Origin: Augochlora pura
Lineage: Eukaryota > Arthropoda > Insecta > Hymenoptera > Halictidae
Length of the DNA: 64,000 nucleotides
Direction: 5' to 3'
Assembly (NCBI RefSeq): GCF_028453695.1
Contig: NC_135777.1
Span: 23,522,796-23,586,795, forward strand
Made by a program: the position numbers and the translations under genes. This document shows positions 1-12,428 of the stretch, in pieces (the first letter of the stretch is position 1; the number at the start of each line of letters is the position of its first letter). The notes beneath the pieces were generated by a model. It saw nothing but the letters and a program-made list of their open reading frames with translations. It ran no database searches and had not been told where the DNA came from.

Positions 1-631
1 AATAATAAAAACCAGTCTACTAAATCGATTTTAAATCTATTAAAGACTTTAATCGTTAGATCGAAATTTATATACATTTTTTCGTACAATTCTTTCTCGT
101 ATTAATCAAATCTTTTTCTATATTAACTATTGATTTTGTATCCTTTGAATTGGATAACAATATGAAAGACGGTGAATATGAAAAATATATGCGTATCATT
201 GTTAAAAGTCATTTTATTTAATCATAGTGTAAGGATTTCAAGATTTATTATTTTACGCAACGAACGAATAAAAAAATGAATTGTTTTAAATAATTACAAC
301 GTAAGATTGTTTTGTTAGGGTCGCTTTAGTCGCGCAATATAAAATTTATACAGGGTTTAAACATCTCGGTGTTTAAAATTCATGAAATGCGATCAGAAAC
401 TGACTTGACACTACGAATGCTCGTGTATATATGTCCCATGTAGAAATACAGCTCGCGTGTATACGTCGTGTCGCGCGTAGTGTTTATATCGTGCTTGTGT
501 GACGGCAGTGATATCTACGTCAAATTGCTTGGCTTGTTCGTCCCGCGGACTCGGAGTAAATTTGCTGGACTCTTCGATCGTTCCTATTTCGCTGTCAAAT
601 ATCTCGGAAGCGATTAACGATATATTTCAGG
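1..631 (+). promoter_or_regulatory. 5' flank and probable 5' UTR of yippee-like 5
   Basis: No protein-coding exon is seen here. The stretch from about 420 to 630 becomes GC-richer than the AT-rich DNA on its left and probably holds the promoter and leader of the gene starting at 632. A TTTCAG acceptor ends at 630, directly before G-ATG, and a GGA/GTAAAT donor sits at 556, so a 75-bp leader intron (556-630) is plausible. The transcription start site cannot be fixed by eye. An open frame of 64 codons at 499-693 is a shadow of this leader and exon 1. Confidence 0.4.
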
Positions 632-1637
632 ATGGGCGTAATTTTTTTGGAACACATCGGAGGTACTCGTCTGTTTTCTTGCGCTTCCTGTGACACCATT
701 CTTACAAACAGAGCTCAGCTGATAAGCACGCGTTTCACGGGAGCCACGGGCCGTGCTTTTCTCTTTAACAAAGTTGTCAACTTAAATTACAGGTACATGT
801 GACATTTTTCTCAAACTTTACATTCATATGAAACGATACAATATGTCATACGCTGCCATCACGTTTCGAACATTCTCGTAGTTGTGACAGACAAAGACAG
901 TTGTGTAAGGATGGAATATTGTTGTTTCCATGTACCTAAGAAAATGGAATTCTTTATATGTTCGAATGACATCGGTACTATCTTTCGTGAATGAAAATTT
1001 GTACGAGCGCACGCGATAGAAAAATAACGATCGGGGCTGTTTCTTCATATTTTTTTTCTTCTTTTAAATGAAATACGAGTGCATAGTGTGGTATTATTTT
1101 TATTTCGATTAACAGATTTAAATGTAGATTACCGATGTTGATAAAGAAATCTGGAGCACTTGTACCGTTTCAATAAAATTATTTACAGAAATAAAAGAAA
1201 AATAGTTTTATCTTGATTGTCACTCTTTTTTTCTATATATTATCCAGTTATTCTTAGGTTCATGATTTTTTTTTTATTGATGCGTATATTTAGATTTTTA
1301 GCAATGTTTAGCACGCAGGATACCATTGTTAACCGTACAAAATCTCAAAGAAATTGTACTAACGGATTAATCTTATGAAATGATTGCATATTCATAATTT
1401 AATTCATCTGCAATGGTACACAGCGACGTACACAGTAGAGTGATGCTGACGGGTCATCACATGGTCAGGGATGTCAGCTGCAAAAACTGTGAGGCCAAGC
1501 TCGGTTGGTCGTATGAATTTGCAACAGACGATAATCAACGTTACAAAGAGGGACGTGTCATCCTGGAACGTGCTTTAGTCACTGAAACCGACGGAATGAG
1601 TGACAATGTTGTCTACCCTACGAATAACAGGTCCTAG
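632..1637 (+). CDS. Ypel5: Yippee-like protein 5 (YPEL5), two exons
   Basis: Small zinc-binding Yippee-domain protein. In vertebrates YPEL5 is a subunit of the GID/CTLH E3 ligase (family knowledge). Exons are 632-792 and 1424-1637. Phases match (161 + 214 = 375 nt), giving 124 aa against 121 in human. Exon 1 begins MGVIFLEHIGGTRLFSCASC and ends FLFNKVVNLNY. Exon 2 continues SDVHSRVMLTGHHMVRDVSC. The two zinc-binding CxxC pairs are visible: SCASC near residue 19 and SCKNC near residue 72. The conserved run KLGWSYEFATDD and the RYKEGRVILERAL tail are intact. Only the last dozen residues diverge from the family. The 631-bp intron has GT-AG ends. Start chosen because it reproduces the family N-terminus exactly. 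Confidence 0.93.
793..1423 (+). other. Intron 1 of yippee-like 5
   Basis: 631-bp intron with donor GTACAT and acceptor ACACAG. AT-rich with poly-T runs. The open frames on the minus strand (for example 824-1048) lack codon character and are considered chance. No RNA gene or repeat recognised. Confidence 0.7.
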
Positions 1638-1873
1638 GATTAAAATACATAATATCATAGTCAACATACGAAAGCAGTTGTTATCTTCTTTTGTGTTCCT
1701 TCATTGTTTGAAGTAATCCGAAAATTGTTCTTTAAATGTACATGAATTTATACTCGCATTCAACAATTTTTGTAACTATATAAAATACTGTTTCTTATGA
1801 TATAGCGAATTAGTGACGATTTTTTTAAATTTATTTCTCATTACACATGTGTATCGTGATAAATTTAATTGAA

Positions 1874-1951
1874 AATAAAGATTGTGCGTACTTTATGTTG
1901 TAGTTTAAATATAGGTAGAAAATAGACAAGAACTAGTGGCATTCAATAAAG
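1874..1951 (+). terminator. Probable polyadenylation signals of yippee-like 5
   Basis: AATAAA hexamers occur at about 1874-1879 and 1946-1951, about 240-310 nt after the stop codon, in AT-rich DNA. They are the likely 3' end of the yippee-like 5 transcript. Assigned from motif and position only. Confidence 0.4.
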
Positions 1952-3896
1952 CAACATTAACAATAATAAATGCGTTTAATTGATACATATGTATCTAAAC
2001 CTAAATGTAAATACTTGAGTATTAATTTTTACAGCCCTTTTACATACATTCTTCGTTAACTGGAAGAAACTTTTCATTTAAAACGTACAAGAGCATGAAT
2101 TCTAAATTCATGGAGTAAATTTATTCGTATATTATAAAATTCGTGGAATAAATTTATTGAAAATTTTCGGATAAAGACCGAAAGATGAATGTAAAAACAT
2201 TCTCGACATCTTCTCGAGACACAAACGAACCGCGCCCCAGACTGTCGGCCGATTGGTTGATATCGTTCGACCGAGGACCAATAGCAAAGGCGATGTTCTG
2301 CAACGAGTAGCGACAATGAACCAGTGTGGTCACGTAGGCCCACCATACCGCATGGTGGATAGATGTTTCCTTTAACTCAACGTCGTATAAAATGCTATAA
2401 TTGTGTATTGTTGTTATTTTGCAAGGGAGACAACGATCCTGTGGAGCAGCCATCTCCAGCCTTGCACACGGTAATTAGAACGGCATGTAATTCTGTTACG
2501 TAGCAATAGCGTGCTGTCCGATTCGAGCGTACAATTTGTTGTTTGCTGTTCGGCTCAATGGCCGAGTGCTGGTCGTACAGTAGCGATATATTCGTCACGT
2601 TTGTAGAATTACTCTATCGATCGCATTAATATCGCAGGAACGTTAAGCTCTTCGTCGTTCACCGACGTTTCCCTATAAAAACCGATTAATACTTTTGCCA
2701 TAGACCAGATTTTTTTAACTCCCTTGTTTTCCTCCCTTCGTTCTTTCCCCTCTACAGTGTCTCACGCATACAAAGATACGCGGCGGCACCGACGAAAGCG
2801 ACTCGAGGCATTCTATGGAGATTTCGAACAGAATTATCCTAGGAAATACGTGAATTTTACTGCGCGAACGGTTTTCTATTTTCGCTGAAATTCGTGGGCG
2901 TCTTTACGATCCTTCCGGCCCGAGAAAAAGAATCCGTGGCAATATCAATCGCTGTTAGGACATGTAAAGTCTCGCACACGGTGCCATTGCACCGCCAAAT
3001 GGATCGTAACAGGAAAGCTATAAATACACACGCATCGCGGGGTAAACAAACTTGACCTCAGCGGAATTCTTATCGATGTACATATCTACAGTTGATGCAG
3101 TGTATACAGACACGTTTGAGGTTATGTCGAACCGTTCCGTTCGTTATTATGTATACGAAGTGCGTGAAAATCTGACCGTTTTGCACAGTAACAGCAATTA
3201 TTGTTTCGTTAGCGAGATGCCGAACGGATCCTCGCGACATTAATTCGCGAAAGAAGGTATTTTTAATCGCGAGCCTCAGTTAACGGCAAGTAATCGTTAT
3301 TGTTACTTTTCTTCTCGTTTGAAGTTTAATGGGGCTCGTTCGAATATGAAACGGGGATAAATTGGAATATCGTTTTTGAAAAAAATCTAATTGATCAATG
3401 ACTGTATGCGCAGCACACTTTCACTGTTCTAGAAAGCTGATATGCTAATTTATGTTAAATATTAATTCGACAACGCTATTTTAAATGTTACAAAATTTCG
3501 ACAACGATTCAATGTTTCTTCTATAAATAAGAAAAAAAGTTGAAACTCGCCAATTACATATTTCTCTTCATAAAATAATTAATTTTTAATTTTACGAATT
3601 ACATTCAATATTTTTGAATGTTATTGTAAACAGTTGTTTTTTTATAAAGAAACCTAAATTATCATTACAAAACATCATTACAAATTTTGTATTTTGATTT
3701 TACAAATATATCTTTGTATAACAAGTAAAATTAACCGTGTAACTTAAATGGGATATATATTTTTTTACAACAGAATATTGGCACATGTTTGTTCTTGTCG
3801 AATCATCGTTGGAATACAAGTAAATTGTAAATCGTACAATACAAGAAAAAGTGGAGCTTTCAATATCTGCTCCTTGACATTAAAACGTTGACAAAA
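1952..3896 (+). promoter_or_regulatory. Intergenic region and probable promoter or leader of smaug
   Basis: No coding exon recognised. At 2091-2160 there is a short imperfect direct repeat (ATTC-TGGAGTAAATTTATT type). At 2250-2285 two inverted CCAAT motifs lie 25 bp apart in GC-richer DNA. A TATAAATA box lies at 3019-3026. From 3060 to 3243 a 55-codon ATG-initiated frame is open but matches no family I know. The final 600 bp before the smaug start is very AT-rich, and could hold a leader intron. Confidence 0.35.
3019..3026 (+). promoter_or_regulatory. TATA-like box upstream of smaug
   Basis: TATAAATA on the plus strand, followed about 30 bp later by a plausible transcription start region near 3050. 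It could drive a smaug leader exon about 850 bp upstream of the start codon. The assignment is by motif only. Confidence 0.3.
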
Positions 3897-6382
3897 ATGA
3901 AGTGGTCACATGGCCCTTTGTTCTGTGAACAAGTAGGCGAACTCACCAGAGTTTTCTCGCAATGGAACGAGTGCGAACAAACCGTGGTTCTTTATGCTCT
4001 ACTTCGGCGCATTCCTGCAGTTCAGGCAAGGTTTCTTGCACAAGCGGTGCAACATTCCTTGCACTCAGTTTCCGAGTTAGACACGCAGGAATTAAATGCC
4101 AATAATCCAGGTAATTCTTTTCTACTTGACATAAATGCTACTATAGTTATGTTTAAAGATACTTACGGATAATATTTTACAGCATTTATCAACTCTTTAC
4201 TATCCGAATCGACAGAAGTTGCTATCAATCAACTTCTAACACATTTGCCATTATTAAGGCCTGGGAATGTAGAGTGCAAACAATGCTACTTAGTAGCTAT
4301 TCCAGAGTTAGTGAGCCACTGTGTAACCACAGGCCAATACACTGAACAAATTCAACAACTTTTAAGTTATACTTTGATCCATCCAGCTATTACTAGTCAA
4401 GATAGACGTTCTTTGACTCAATGGCTTCGTCATCTGGAAGAGCGTATTAGTGGTACACCGCCTATACATAGTCTTGAAGAATACACTAATACTACTATCA
4501 GGTGAGTTTAGACAAAATCCACAAACCAAATTTTCTATATACCGATTATTTACGATTATATGTAATAAGCTTATTTTTTCATTGCAGGTGGGATAATGCA
4601 TGGCAACGAAATTCTAAACAACAGAATGATCAAACTAATTTATTCGGTACACAACCGGGCACTGCCTTTAACTTGCAATTTCCTCCACCTGTAACTCGCC
4701 AACGTCGATCAAATAGTTTAACGCCACCGGTTGCTCCGCCTCATCATTTAGAGGTAGTCGATCGCAGTAACAATGTGAATTGCTCGACCAGGCACAAGCC
4801 ACGAAGTTTTAGCATCTCTGGTGACCATACTAGTTAGTTTACATTAATATTGTAACACGCGATATCATATTCTTAGTTAGAATTCTGTTTTATTTGAAAT
4901 AATTGTAAATTTCTAAACAGGCAATCTAATCGGATTAGGCCCATTGAGTCCCCAGAGCTCGTGTGCAAGTAGTGGCAGTGAGGGACGTTTAGATGAAACA
5001 TCTAATCTCTCTCTTGCTAGTGGTATGAGAGGTAGGCACTTGTATAACTTTAAAAAATTTCATAGCGTACTGCTAGATATTGCGTATAATCTGTTTGGTT
5101 GTATTTATAGATGTTCCATCATGGCTTAAAACCTTACGCCTTCATAAGTATAGTTATCTTTTTGTTACCCTGAGTTATGAAGAAATGCTTCAATTGACTG
5201 AGGAACAATTAGCAGAACAGGGAGTGACAAAAGGAGCCAGGCATAAACTAGCCCTTTCCATTGCAAAGTTGCAGCAACGTTATACTACGCTTGTAAATTT
5301 AGAGAAAGACTTATTACAGCCGACCCGTGATAACACACAGTCAACATCGTTCTCCCAAGGACCAACGATACTGGTTAATACCATCGACGAGTTAAAAACA
5401 ATCTTAGCTACCCCTATGAAACCAAGTCAAGAAAACGATCCTCAAGACATACCTGCACAATTCACCAAGGTTCTCGGTAAACGTGAGTATACCGTTTTTG
5501 TAAGCATGATGTTTAAAAAAAAGAAGAAGAAACAATATAATGCATACGGGTAACAAATGTGAAAACACTTTCTTAACGTGTAACTGTGTTCGTTTATTTC
5601 TTAGTGTGTAGCAGATTGGCATTGGATAGCGTGGATGATGGCATTTTGTGCGCTTGTATTAACATATTAGAGAAAGTATTGCAGCATGATTGCTTTACAC
5701 CAAACCAGAAGGAAAAGGTACAACAATGGCGTAGTAGACTTGGAAATCCACGACCTACCCCAAAGTAAGGAAAATTAAATGATCACTCTTCATGGATTAC
5801 GGAAATGTCTACTGCCGTTTATCGTGATAGTAACGATAATTTGTCGACTAAATTTCAGGTGGCAACACAATTATGGATATAATAACAGAAGATACTGTAA
5901 TCCGCAACAGCACAACAGAAAGCCAAGTTTAAACTTGGGCCACATTCACAACGCGCATCAGCAGAACAATTCTTTCGTGGTTAGCACTCACAGGAACAGT
6001 ATATCCACACCGTACCTACAAAATAATCAGAACCAAAGTGTAAATCAGAATACCTTACGTTCAGTTCACACGGCCGAGAAAAGACCCAGTTTACAAGAAT
6101 CTAGTTTACAGGTACGGCGGCGCCGAACTAAAATTTTCTAATCTCAAAAGAGCACACCTAGCATAGATTCTATTTTCTTTTTTTCTTTTTTAACTTGTAT
6201 TTCCTATATTCCAGCAATTACAAAGAACGTTGCAGCGCACGTACAGCGCGCCGAGGGATCATTTCCTCGGCCAGACTGGGAACAACACATCCGAAACAAC
6301 GGAGCCGGAGATAAATTCTCGTTTGGAATCTCTTTGTTTAAGAATGACAGAACAAGCGATCGGCGGCTTCGGCGAGGCCTAA
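3897..6382 (+). CDS. smg: Smaug / SAMD4 post-transcriptional repressor, eight exons
   Basis: Smaug proteins bind stem-loop recognition elements in mRNA through a SAM domain and recruit the CCR4-NOT deadenylase (family knowledge). Exons: 3897-4110, 4183-4501, 4588-4820, 4921-5031, 5111-5482, 5605-5764, 5859-6111, 6215-6382. These total 1830 nt, 609 aa, with all phases closing. The N-terminal Smaug similarity region reads FCEQVGELTRVFSQWNECEQ. The SAM domain starts near residue 293 (DVPSWLKTLRLHKYSYLF), and a PHAT-like helical region follows around residues 375-470 (LDSVDDGILCACINILEKVL). The C-terminus SRLESLCLRMTEQAIGG is a conserved family end. The start is the first ATG; the frame before it opens only with a TTG. 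The exon 3 donor (GTGACC at 4821) is weak, so an alternative end there is possible. Confidence 0.93.
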
Positions 6383-8300
6383 CGAATTCTTCGTTTCGAT
6401 GACTGGATCTACGCAGTAAGTCCTGTTTAAAAAGTGGAAGGGGAATTTTTAATGAAGTGATATATAGATATATTTGTGTCCGAGCTCCGTTTTTTCAAAG
6501 CCGAAGGCAAGACTGATTCCCATAGATCTTGCGAACTAAAGAGATCGACAGCGATGATAGTGCTGACAGTTGCGCGTGCTTCGACGCGCACAAATTCACA
6601 CGCTTTAATAGCCCTACCAAATGAAAAAAAAAAGAAGAATGTCTGACATTTAAAGAGACATTACCGAGAACACTCAGCTTGCGACGTCTAAATGACTCGC
6701 GAGGATTTAAACGAAAAAAAAAAAAATAATATTTTTTATTATACCCGATGCAATTATACTATTTAATGAAACTGACAGAATTTGGCAAGCCAAATGCTAT
6801 TAGGAAGATAGATTCTTTCCTTGACTATTTGCTGCATCTATATAAATGTATTATATAAAGAATATATATGTATACACATATGATAGAATTTTATGGGAAG
6901 CGGATTAAATCGTTTAACATATAATATGGAGAAAAAAAAATGGGGGACGAAAAAGGTACACCACATTATTGTGCGATGTTTGCAATATTATTTTTTTTTT
7001 CGTGTTATCCATTTCGGGAAATGGAATTTCGTCTGATTTTAAGCGCCAGGGACACATTATACTAATGTAATGTAATTCATTTTAATGAACTGACTGATTT
7101 TACTTCTTTTTATCATTATTAGAATTATCTTTCTTAATCTGCTCTTAATCGCCACAGCTGCTATTGCTATTACTGGTTTTTGTAATCGTCGTCAAAGAAA
7201 AAAAAAAAGAAAGAATGCTTCGCCACCATCATCGTCATTATCGCCATCGTCATTACGATTCACCATATTATTATTACTAGCATTATAGTTAATGCCATTA
7301 TTATTGCTATATAACCCTTATTATCACTACCGACGCCACCATATCTCTCTGACAATTTAACTAACACCAATTATTCGTATGCTTTTATGCAGTTACTATT
7401 TTTATCCTCTATCATTATCGCTGCTTCTACTACTACCATTCTATCACTATGCTATCACACTATTCCTATTACTCTACTTACTAGTAGCGCCCACTATTAC
7501 TATTACAAGTACTGCTATTACTACTATTATACTATCTCCACTATCACTGTATTATCACTGTAATTTTCCCTAGAGTGGAAGCATACTTAAAAAGAAAGAA
7601 AAAAGGAAAAGTTTGACAGTTCGTTACATGCATTGAAAGAAAGAAAGGAAAGAAAAAGAACGAAAAGAGAAAGAGAGGTGGAAAAATTAACGTAACACGG
7701 GAACGTACACGTTTTTGAAAAATTCGTCGTCTTATATGCTGCCCCAAAGAAGGGAACATGAACATAAACGTGTATGCTTTGTAGTTTTGCGGCGCACAGA
7801 TCTCGGAAATTTTTTTGTTACACACGAATCGCGAACGCGAAAGTTACCATGTGTCTCTTGTCTCGGCGACGAGACGGAAAGAGCAAAAAAGAAAAAGAAG
7901 GAAGGGATTTAAAAAAGGCGATGAGGTTTATACAACAAACGGATTTTAAAGGCCTTAAGAATGTATTAAGCGAACGTAAAAAAAAGGGTATAAGACTAAA
8001 TATTATAATGTAGTGACGTTGAGAGATGCGACGGGAGGAAACACGCGTCGGTGTGGTTTACACGTGATGCGACATCGAAATCTGTGGCTTTAAATTATAA
8101 GCATACATCATTTAAAAAAAATAATACTTACTCTATTTACGGACTTTAGCATTTTAACTCGAAAGAAACGTCGCGAGTAAACGCATAGCATAATATTTTT
8201 CGTGCAAGGCAAGAAAAAGGAAACAGAATTGGATGGGAAACGATGAAAGAAGTTTAAATTTAACGATAACGATAATAATAATAATAATTAATAATAATAA
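6383..8300 (+). other. 3' UTR region of smaug with simple repeats
   Basis: No coding exon. It contains several poly-A and poly-T runs, and many AU-rich stretches, as expected for a long insect 3' UTR. Frames of 60-93 codons on either strand inside it are made of low-complexity residues and are rejected as genes. The polyadenylation site was not located. Confidence 0.5.
7111..7562. repeat. Degenerate trinucleotide-rich tract (ATT/ACT/ATC type)
   Basis: About 450 bp built of degenerate trinucleotides such as ATT, ACT, ATC and TCG, with little uninterrupted repetition. It is pyrimidine-rich and almost G-free between 7330 and 7560 on the plus strand. It lies in the presumed smaug 3' UTR. Confidence 0.7.
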
Positions 8301-8304
8301 TAAA
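8262..8304. repeat. (ATA)n microsatellite
   Basis: A run of GATAAC then ATA units, with one ATT interruption, spanning about 43 bp. Confidence 0.85.
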
Positions 8305-11300
8305 CGATTAACGTAGTATTAGCGACTAACGTACCGATAAACGCGAAACAAGAAAAAAAAATATATATAAACGAAAGACTGAATAATTCACGCGCCGGGA
8401 GCCGGTTGAATTTTGGACGATTTGCACTCGTTTAATTCGTGTAGGATAGCTGCACGCGCGCGTGAATATGAAACAATTGGAAGACTGCGGAAGGAAAAAC
8501 CTGTCAAAATATTAAGAATTAGAAAAGGAGATATGCGCGGAGAGAAGCGAGCGAGCGAGAACTAGAGCGAGCGGGAGACGAGACGAGTTTAGACGAGAAA
8601 TAATGTTTAGCTGTAATTATATTTATAGGTTACAACGGTTATATTTTAATGATTATACTCTTACTAGGATGATGAATCTATAGAAATGGCGCGCGGTGAT
8701 TTCTCGATTAATTGAAGATTAGCCTGTTCGAGCGAAACGCGTAGAGAGGAGGTGATCGTCGACGCGGATTACCGTACACGATCGAAAAATATTTTCAAAT
8801 GTCGCGGTTTCTTTTTTTTTCGGCATCGCGGGAGACTTGCTTTTTTTTACACGCGTATCACATAAAACACACCTCTGCACACAAAGAAAAATCGAGGACG
8901 ATAAATTTTTTACACGCCGAACACACTTCGGGGAATCCTTCGGTACGATCGCGTGTACACCGCGGACCACTCGAAAAATAGAAACGCGTATACCCAAGAT
9001 CATGTTACACATGTGCACAAACATATACACGATCGAATCGTACACACACACACACGCGGCGGCACGCGTAGAATGTTTGTACGTCGTCGGTCCGACTAGA
9101 ATTCCAGAGACATATTTCGTACACGTATGACGATTTTCAGGAGAGACGGTCAAAAACTAGTCAAACGAATACAATTCTAATTTCTACCAGCTAACACGTG
9201 TGTAGATAATTAACTTTGTACAATAACGATTCCGCGCGGGATCGGACGCAGGACAAACGAGAAAAATGAACACGGAACAGAAAAAGCAAACCATTATAGG
9301 AAACGGGCTCGCGCGCGCGCGCGCTCGCGCTCGCGAGATCGGCGAGGCAGCGAACGGGATGGAAAAAATATAGAAAACGAGAGAAACAAAAAAAAGAAAA
9401 AGAAAACGCGCGCGAGAAAGAGATGCAACAGAGCGAGGGGTGGGGGGGATATATAACGACGATTTTTACGTCAGAGCATGGCAAAGGGAAAAGAAATGTT
9501 TGAAAAAGACTGCTTCCAAACGATTTCAGGAAACTCGTTCAACGTAGAATTATTATTTCATACTAAGACGCGGTATCTGAATACGCGATCGATTGAAAAA
9601 TAGAAAAAGAAAAAAAAAAGATGAGGACGGCGACGAAAAAGAAAACGAGAAAAAAAAGACAAACAAACAAACAAAGAAAAGGGCAGGACCTGAACTAAGT
9701 AACGAGAATCGCAGAGATATTATCCGCATCGAAACGAATGTATGTGATGTAAAGTAAAATGATGTGATTGTGGGTATCGCGCGATTATTCTGCCAAAGAT
9801 CGGACACCGGACCGTTTAAAACTTACGAGCGGACAACACTGCCGAGGCCCGCCGTACCCCCGCGCGACGATTCTCGTCGTTCGTTGATTCGACCGTAGCC
9901 ATCATCGCATAGTCAAGGCAAAGTAGAATCGAGTGGAATACTCTCCGTACTTAGTACTTACGCTGTCGTTGTGTCGAAGGTCCCCAGGAAGCAATTTGGG
10001 CTTCGTTCAGGATGATGTTCGAACGAGGAACGACATAACGCGCGCGGACGGGTAGACGGGCGTCGGTGGTTTCTCAGGCAGAAGGATAGCGCGCGCGACT
10101 CGATGGCATCGAATGGATAAGAGGGCACCCTCGTGAGAACAGATTTTAACGGATTTAAGGTAGCTTGGACGCATGTGAACATTCAGACAATTTTATAATC
10201 GGACGTGTTTGATCGGCGCTTATCCATTCGTTACATTTCGCTTTAATTTGCTTTAGAGAAGAGGACTTCTGTACCAACCACGACGGGCGGGGTGTAATTG
10301 TTAAAAAAAAAGAAAACGCTAGCACAGGATATTCTCTTTGGCCGGATGCTTGCGTTTCAGGTGATCGACTCGTAGGACACGTGTACGCGTACACTATACG
10401 TATGCGTTTATGTGTACGGAACGAGCGACCGAAGACTGGAATTCGATGAATCGTTTATAATATCGAAATGTATTAACGTAGCTGGTCGTTCTTTACAAGT
10501 ATCAAGCTGTTGATGATCAAAGTTATCGATTGATCTGTACTTTATGTTAAAGCACCTTCTCACGAGCGTAACTTTCATCAAGCAGATTTTGTACTAGCAG
10601 TACCATCTTTCTGCAATATTGAAACTAATACATCTGCCGAATTGATAAATTTGGTCAGCAATAGCTTTACTGTGGTAAGCGATCAACCTCGTCCACGACC
10701 TTTTGCAGAACATGATCCGAAAGAATACAATGTAATACGATGCTTCCAGTCTTGGGTGGCTCACTATGTGTACGTGCATACGCATAGTATACGCATGTAT
10801 CGAATAACGTGAATGAATCTAGAGACTTTGTTTCAATTGAAAACATTTTCGCTAATGAAAACAAAAAAAAAAGAAAAAGGCAAAGGCAAGTTTCCGGCCG
10901 AAAGCGTCGTTGATGATAACCCAGATAGCAAAGCAATGACTGTTGGTCTAATTTGCATCGGTAGACGATGTGAAATGGTTTTTAGAAGATTCGCGGAACG
11001 AGCGCGCAGAAACGATTCAAGACGGTTCTCAATCATGGCGTGAAACTTGCCTCCTCGCGAACCCCCCCGAGGGCTTCCGCCCTCTTTATGTTCTTTTAGG
11101 CGTGCTTTGGCTGGCGAACGTGAATACTGATGTGTAATAACGACAGTGTACGTAAACCCAACGGTCTCTATTTTATAGGTTCTGTGTAATTATATGCTCC
11201 ATTCGTGTGTTTGCACAGTTACGGTTCACCCGGTCGAACGTTTTTCTCGTCTGCCACATAAATAGATTTCTGACCTTTCCGTAATGGTCTCCCGTGGGAA

Positions 11301-12041
11301 CCGATCGAACGGGATCAGCAACGATTCGGACTGAGAATAAACGTTGGCCAGCCAAATTTAGTGAGCCGTACAGGTGAAACACCATTTTTATTCGAACGTA
11401 GAAAGAGGAAATCTCGAGCGACTTGTCCCAACCGAAACACGCGTTTCATGTATCCGGATCTCTCTCGTTGTCTATCGATTGTGACGAGGAATAAGAATGG
11501 TTTTTCGAGGCTGGTATATTGCGTTGTCGCCAAAGAATGCCTCTGCTACGGCGCCTTCTGTTATTATTGTAAGAGACGTAGCTTTTGAATTATCAGATTG
11601 CTAACTGGGATATTTTAGTCACGTAAGCTGGATAACTTGTAAAAATGCAATTTTTGTACTGTTATAACGTTAAATAGACGAAGGTACACTGACGTTGTAG
11701 CGTGAAAGAACATTTTTCAATAAAAAATTTTTCATACGCAGAATGTAAGTTATATATATTTTGTTCGCAAATTCTTCCCAATCAGCTTCCCCTTGTTGTA
11801 TTTCATACCGGAGGCAGGCATTGCGTCTGTTGAACGGCCAACTTTCAATCAGCAATTAATTACGTTTTGTAATATTTTCATTTGTTTTTATGTACGATAT
11901 CGATGCGGCAGATTCTTCTGAATAGTACCGTGACCATGGTTTAGTTTGTTATGCCTTAACTTTGCCATAATTAACGTTTTTAGACGATCCTGTATTGAGC
12001 ATATGTAGGCGACAGCGGCGCCTCTTGCGGAGGAAAAACGA
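8305..12041. other. Gene-poor stretch, CpG-containing, no coding exon recognised
   Basis: From about 8.4 to 10.2 kb the DNA has more CpG and GC-rich motifs (GAGCGAGCGAG, CGCGCG tracts, ACACGCG runs) than the flanks, mixed with long A-runs. Open frames of 60-144 codons occur on both strands, but they are overlapping, biased and start at random. A small hairpin GAGGGC-TTCC-GCCCTC lies at 11069-11084. This could be a distal smaug 3' UTR, a promoter for an unseen RNA, or intergenic DNA. The sequence alone does not decide. Confidence 0.4.
9308..9336. repeat. (CG)n-rich tract
   Basis: About 29 bp of alternating C and G with TCGCG interruptions, flanked by purine-rich DNA. This is an unusual base composition for the window. 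Confidence 0.8.
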
Positions 12042-12205
12042 AGCTCCGAACGATGTCCGTACAGCGCCAATTAGTGGAAAGCGCTCTAACTGTTAGCCAA
12101 ATCAGAGCTTTCAGGTTTCGCCGCAGGCGGCGCCGCTGCTTGGCTAACAATTTGAACGTTTTGCCACTTGTACTAATTGGCGCTGTACGGACATCGTTCG
12201 GAGCT
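12042..12205. repeat. 164-bp palindromic element with perfect 34-bp inverted repeats
   Basis: The 34 bases at 12042-12075 (starting AGCTCCGAACGATG) recur as an exact reverse complement at 12172-12205. Inside them the arms continue imperfectly, for example GTTAGCCAA near 12092 against TTGGCTAAC near 12140, leaving a GC-rich centre of about 35 nt. A further inverted partner, CAGCGGCGCC, lies just outside at 12013 and inside at about 12129. No flanking target duplication is obvious. It ends about 220 bp before the PHF12 start codon, so it overlaps that promoter. It could be a MITE, an inverted duplication or a hairpin RNA. Confidence 0.8.
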
Positions 12206-12428
12206 CAAACATAGAGAATAATCTTCTTAAACCCTTTATCTAAGGGTGTACACCACTGACGTATCTACTATCTTCTTTATCTATGTTTCAAACATAACCA
12301 ACTTAGATATGAAAAATAGAAAGTGGGGGTAGATCTATTGTTCCTAATCAAATAAATATTATGCGGTTCTAAAAGAAAAGTTAATAAAAACCTCTTCAGG
12401 CCTCTACAAGTAGAAAACTTGCTTCAAA

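Noticed and set aside
7379..7825. Leu/Tyr/Phe-rich frames on both strands
   Set aside because: They are translations of trinucleotide-rich low-complexity DNA.
8719..9153. 144-codon minus-strand open frame
   Set aside because: Overlaps other open frames on both strands in the GC-richer region, and is rich in Cys/Arg/Val without domain signature or splice logic.
11069..11084. GC-rich hairpin followed by T-rich DNA, like a bacterial intrinsic terminator
   Set aside because: The surrounding DNA is clearly insect nuclear, and the T run is interrupted. Such hairpins occur by chance.
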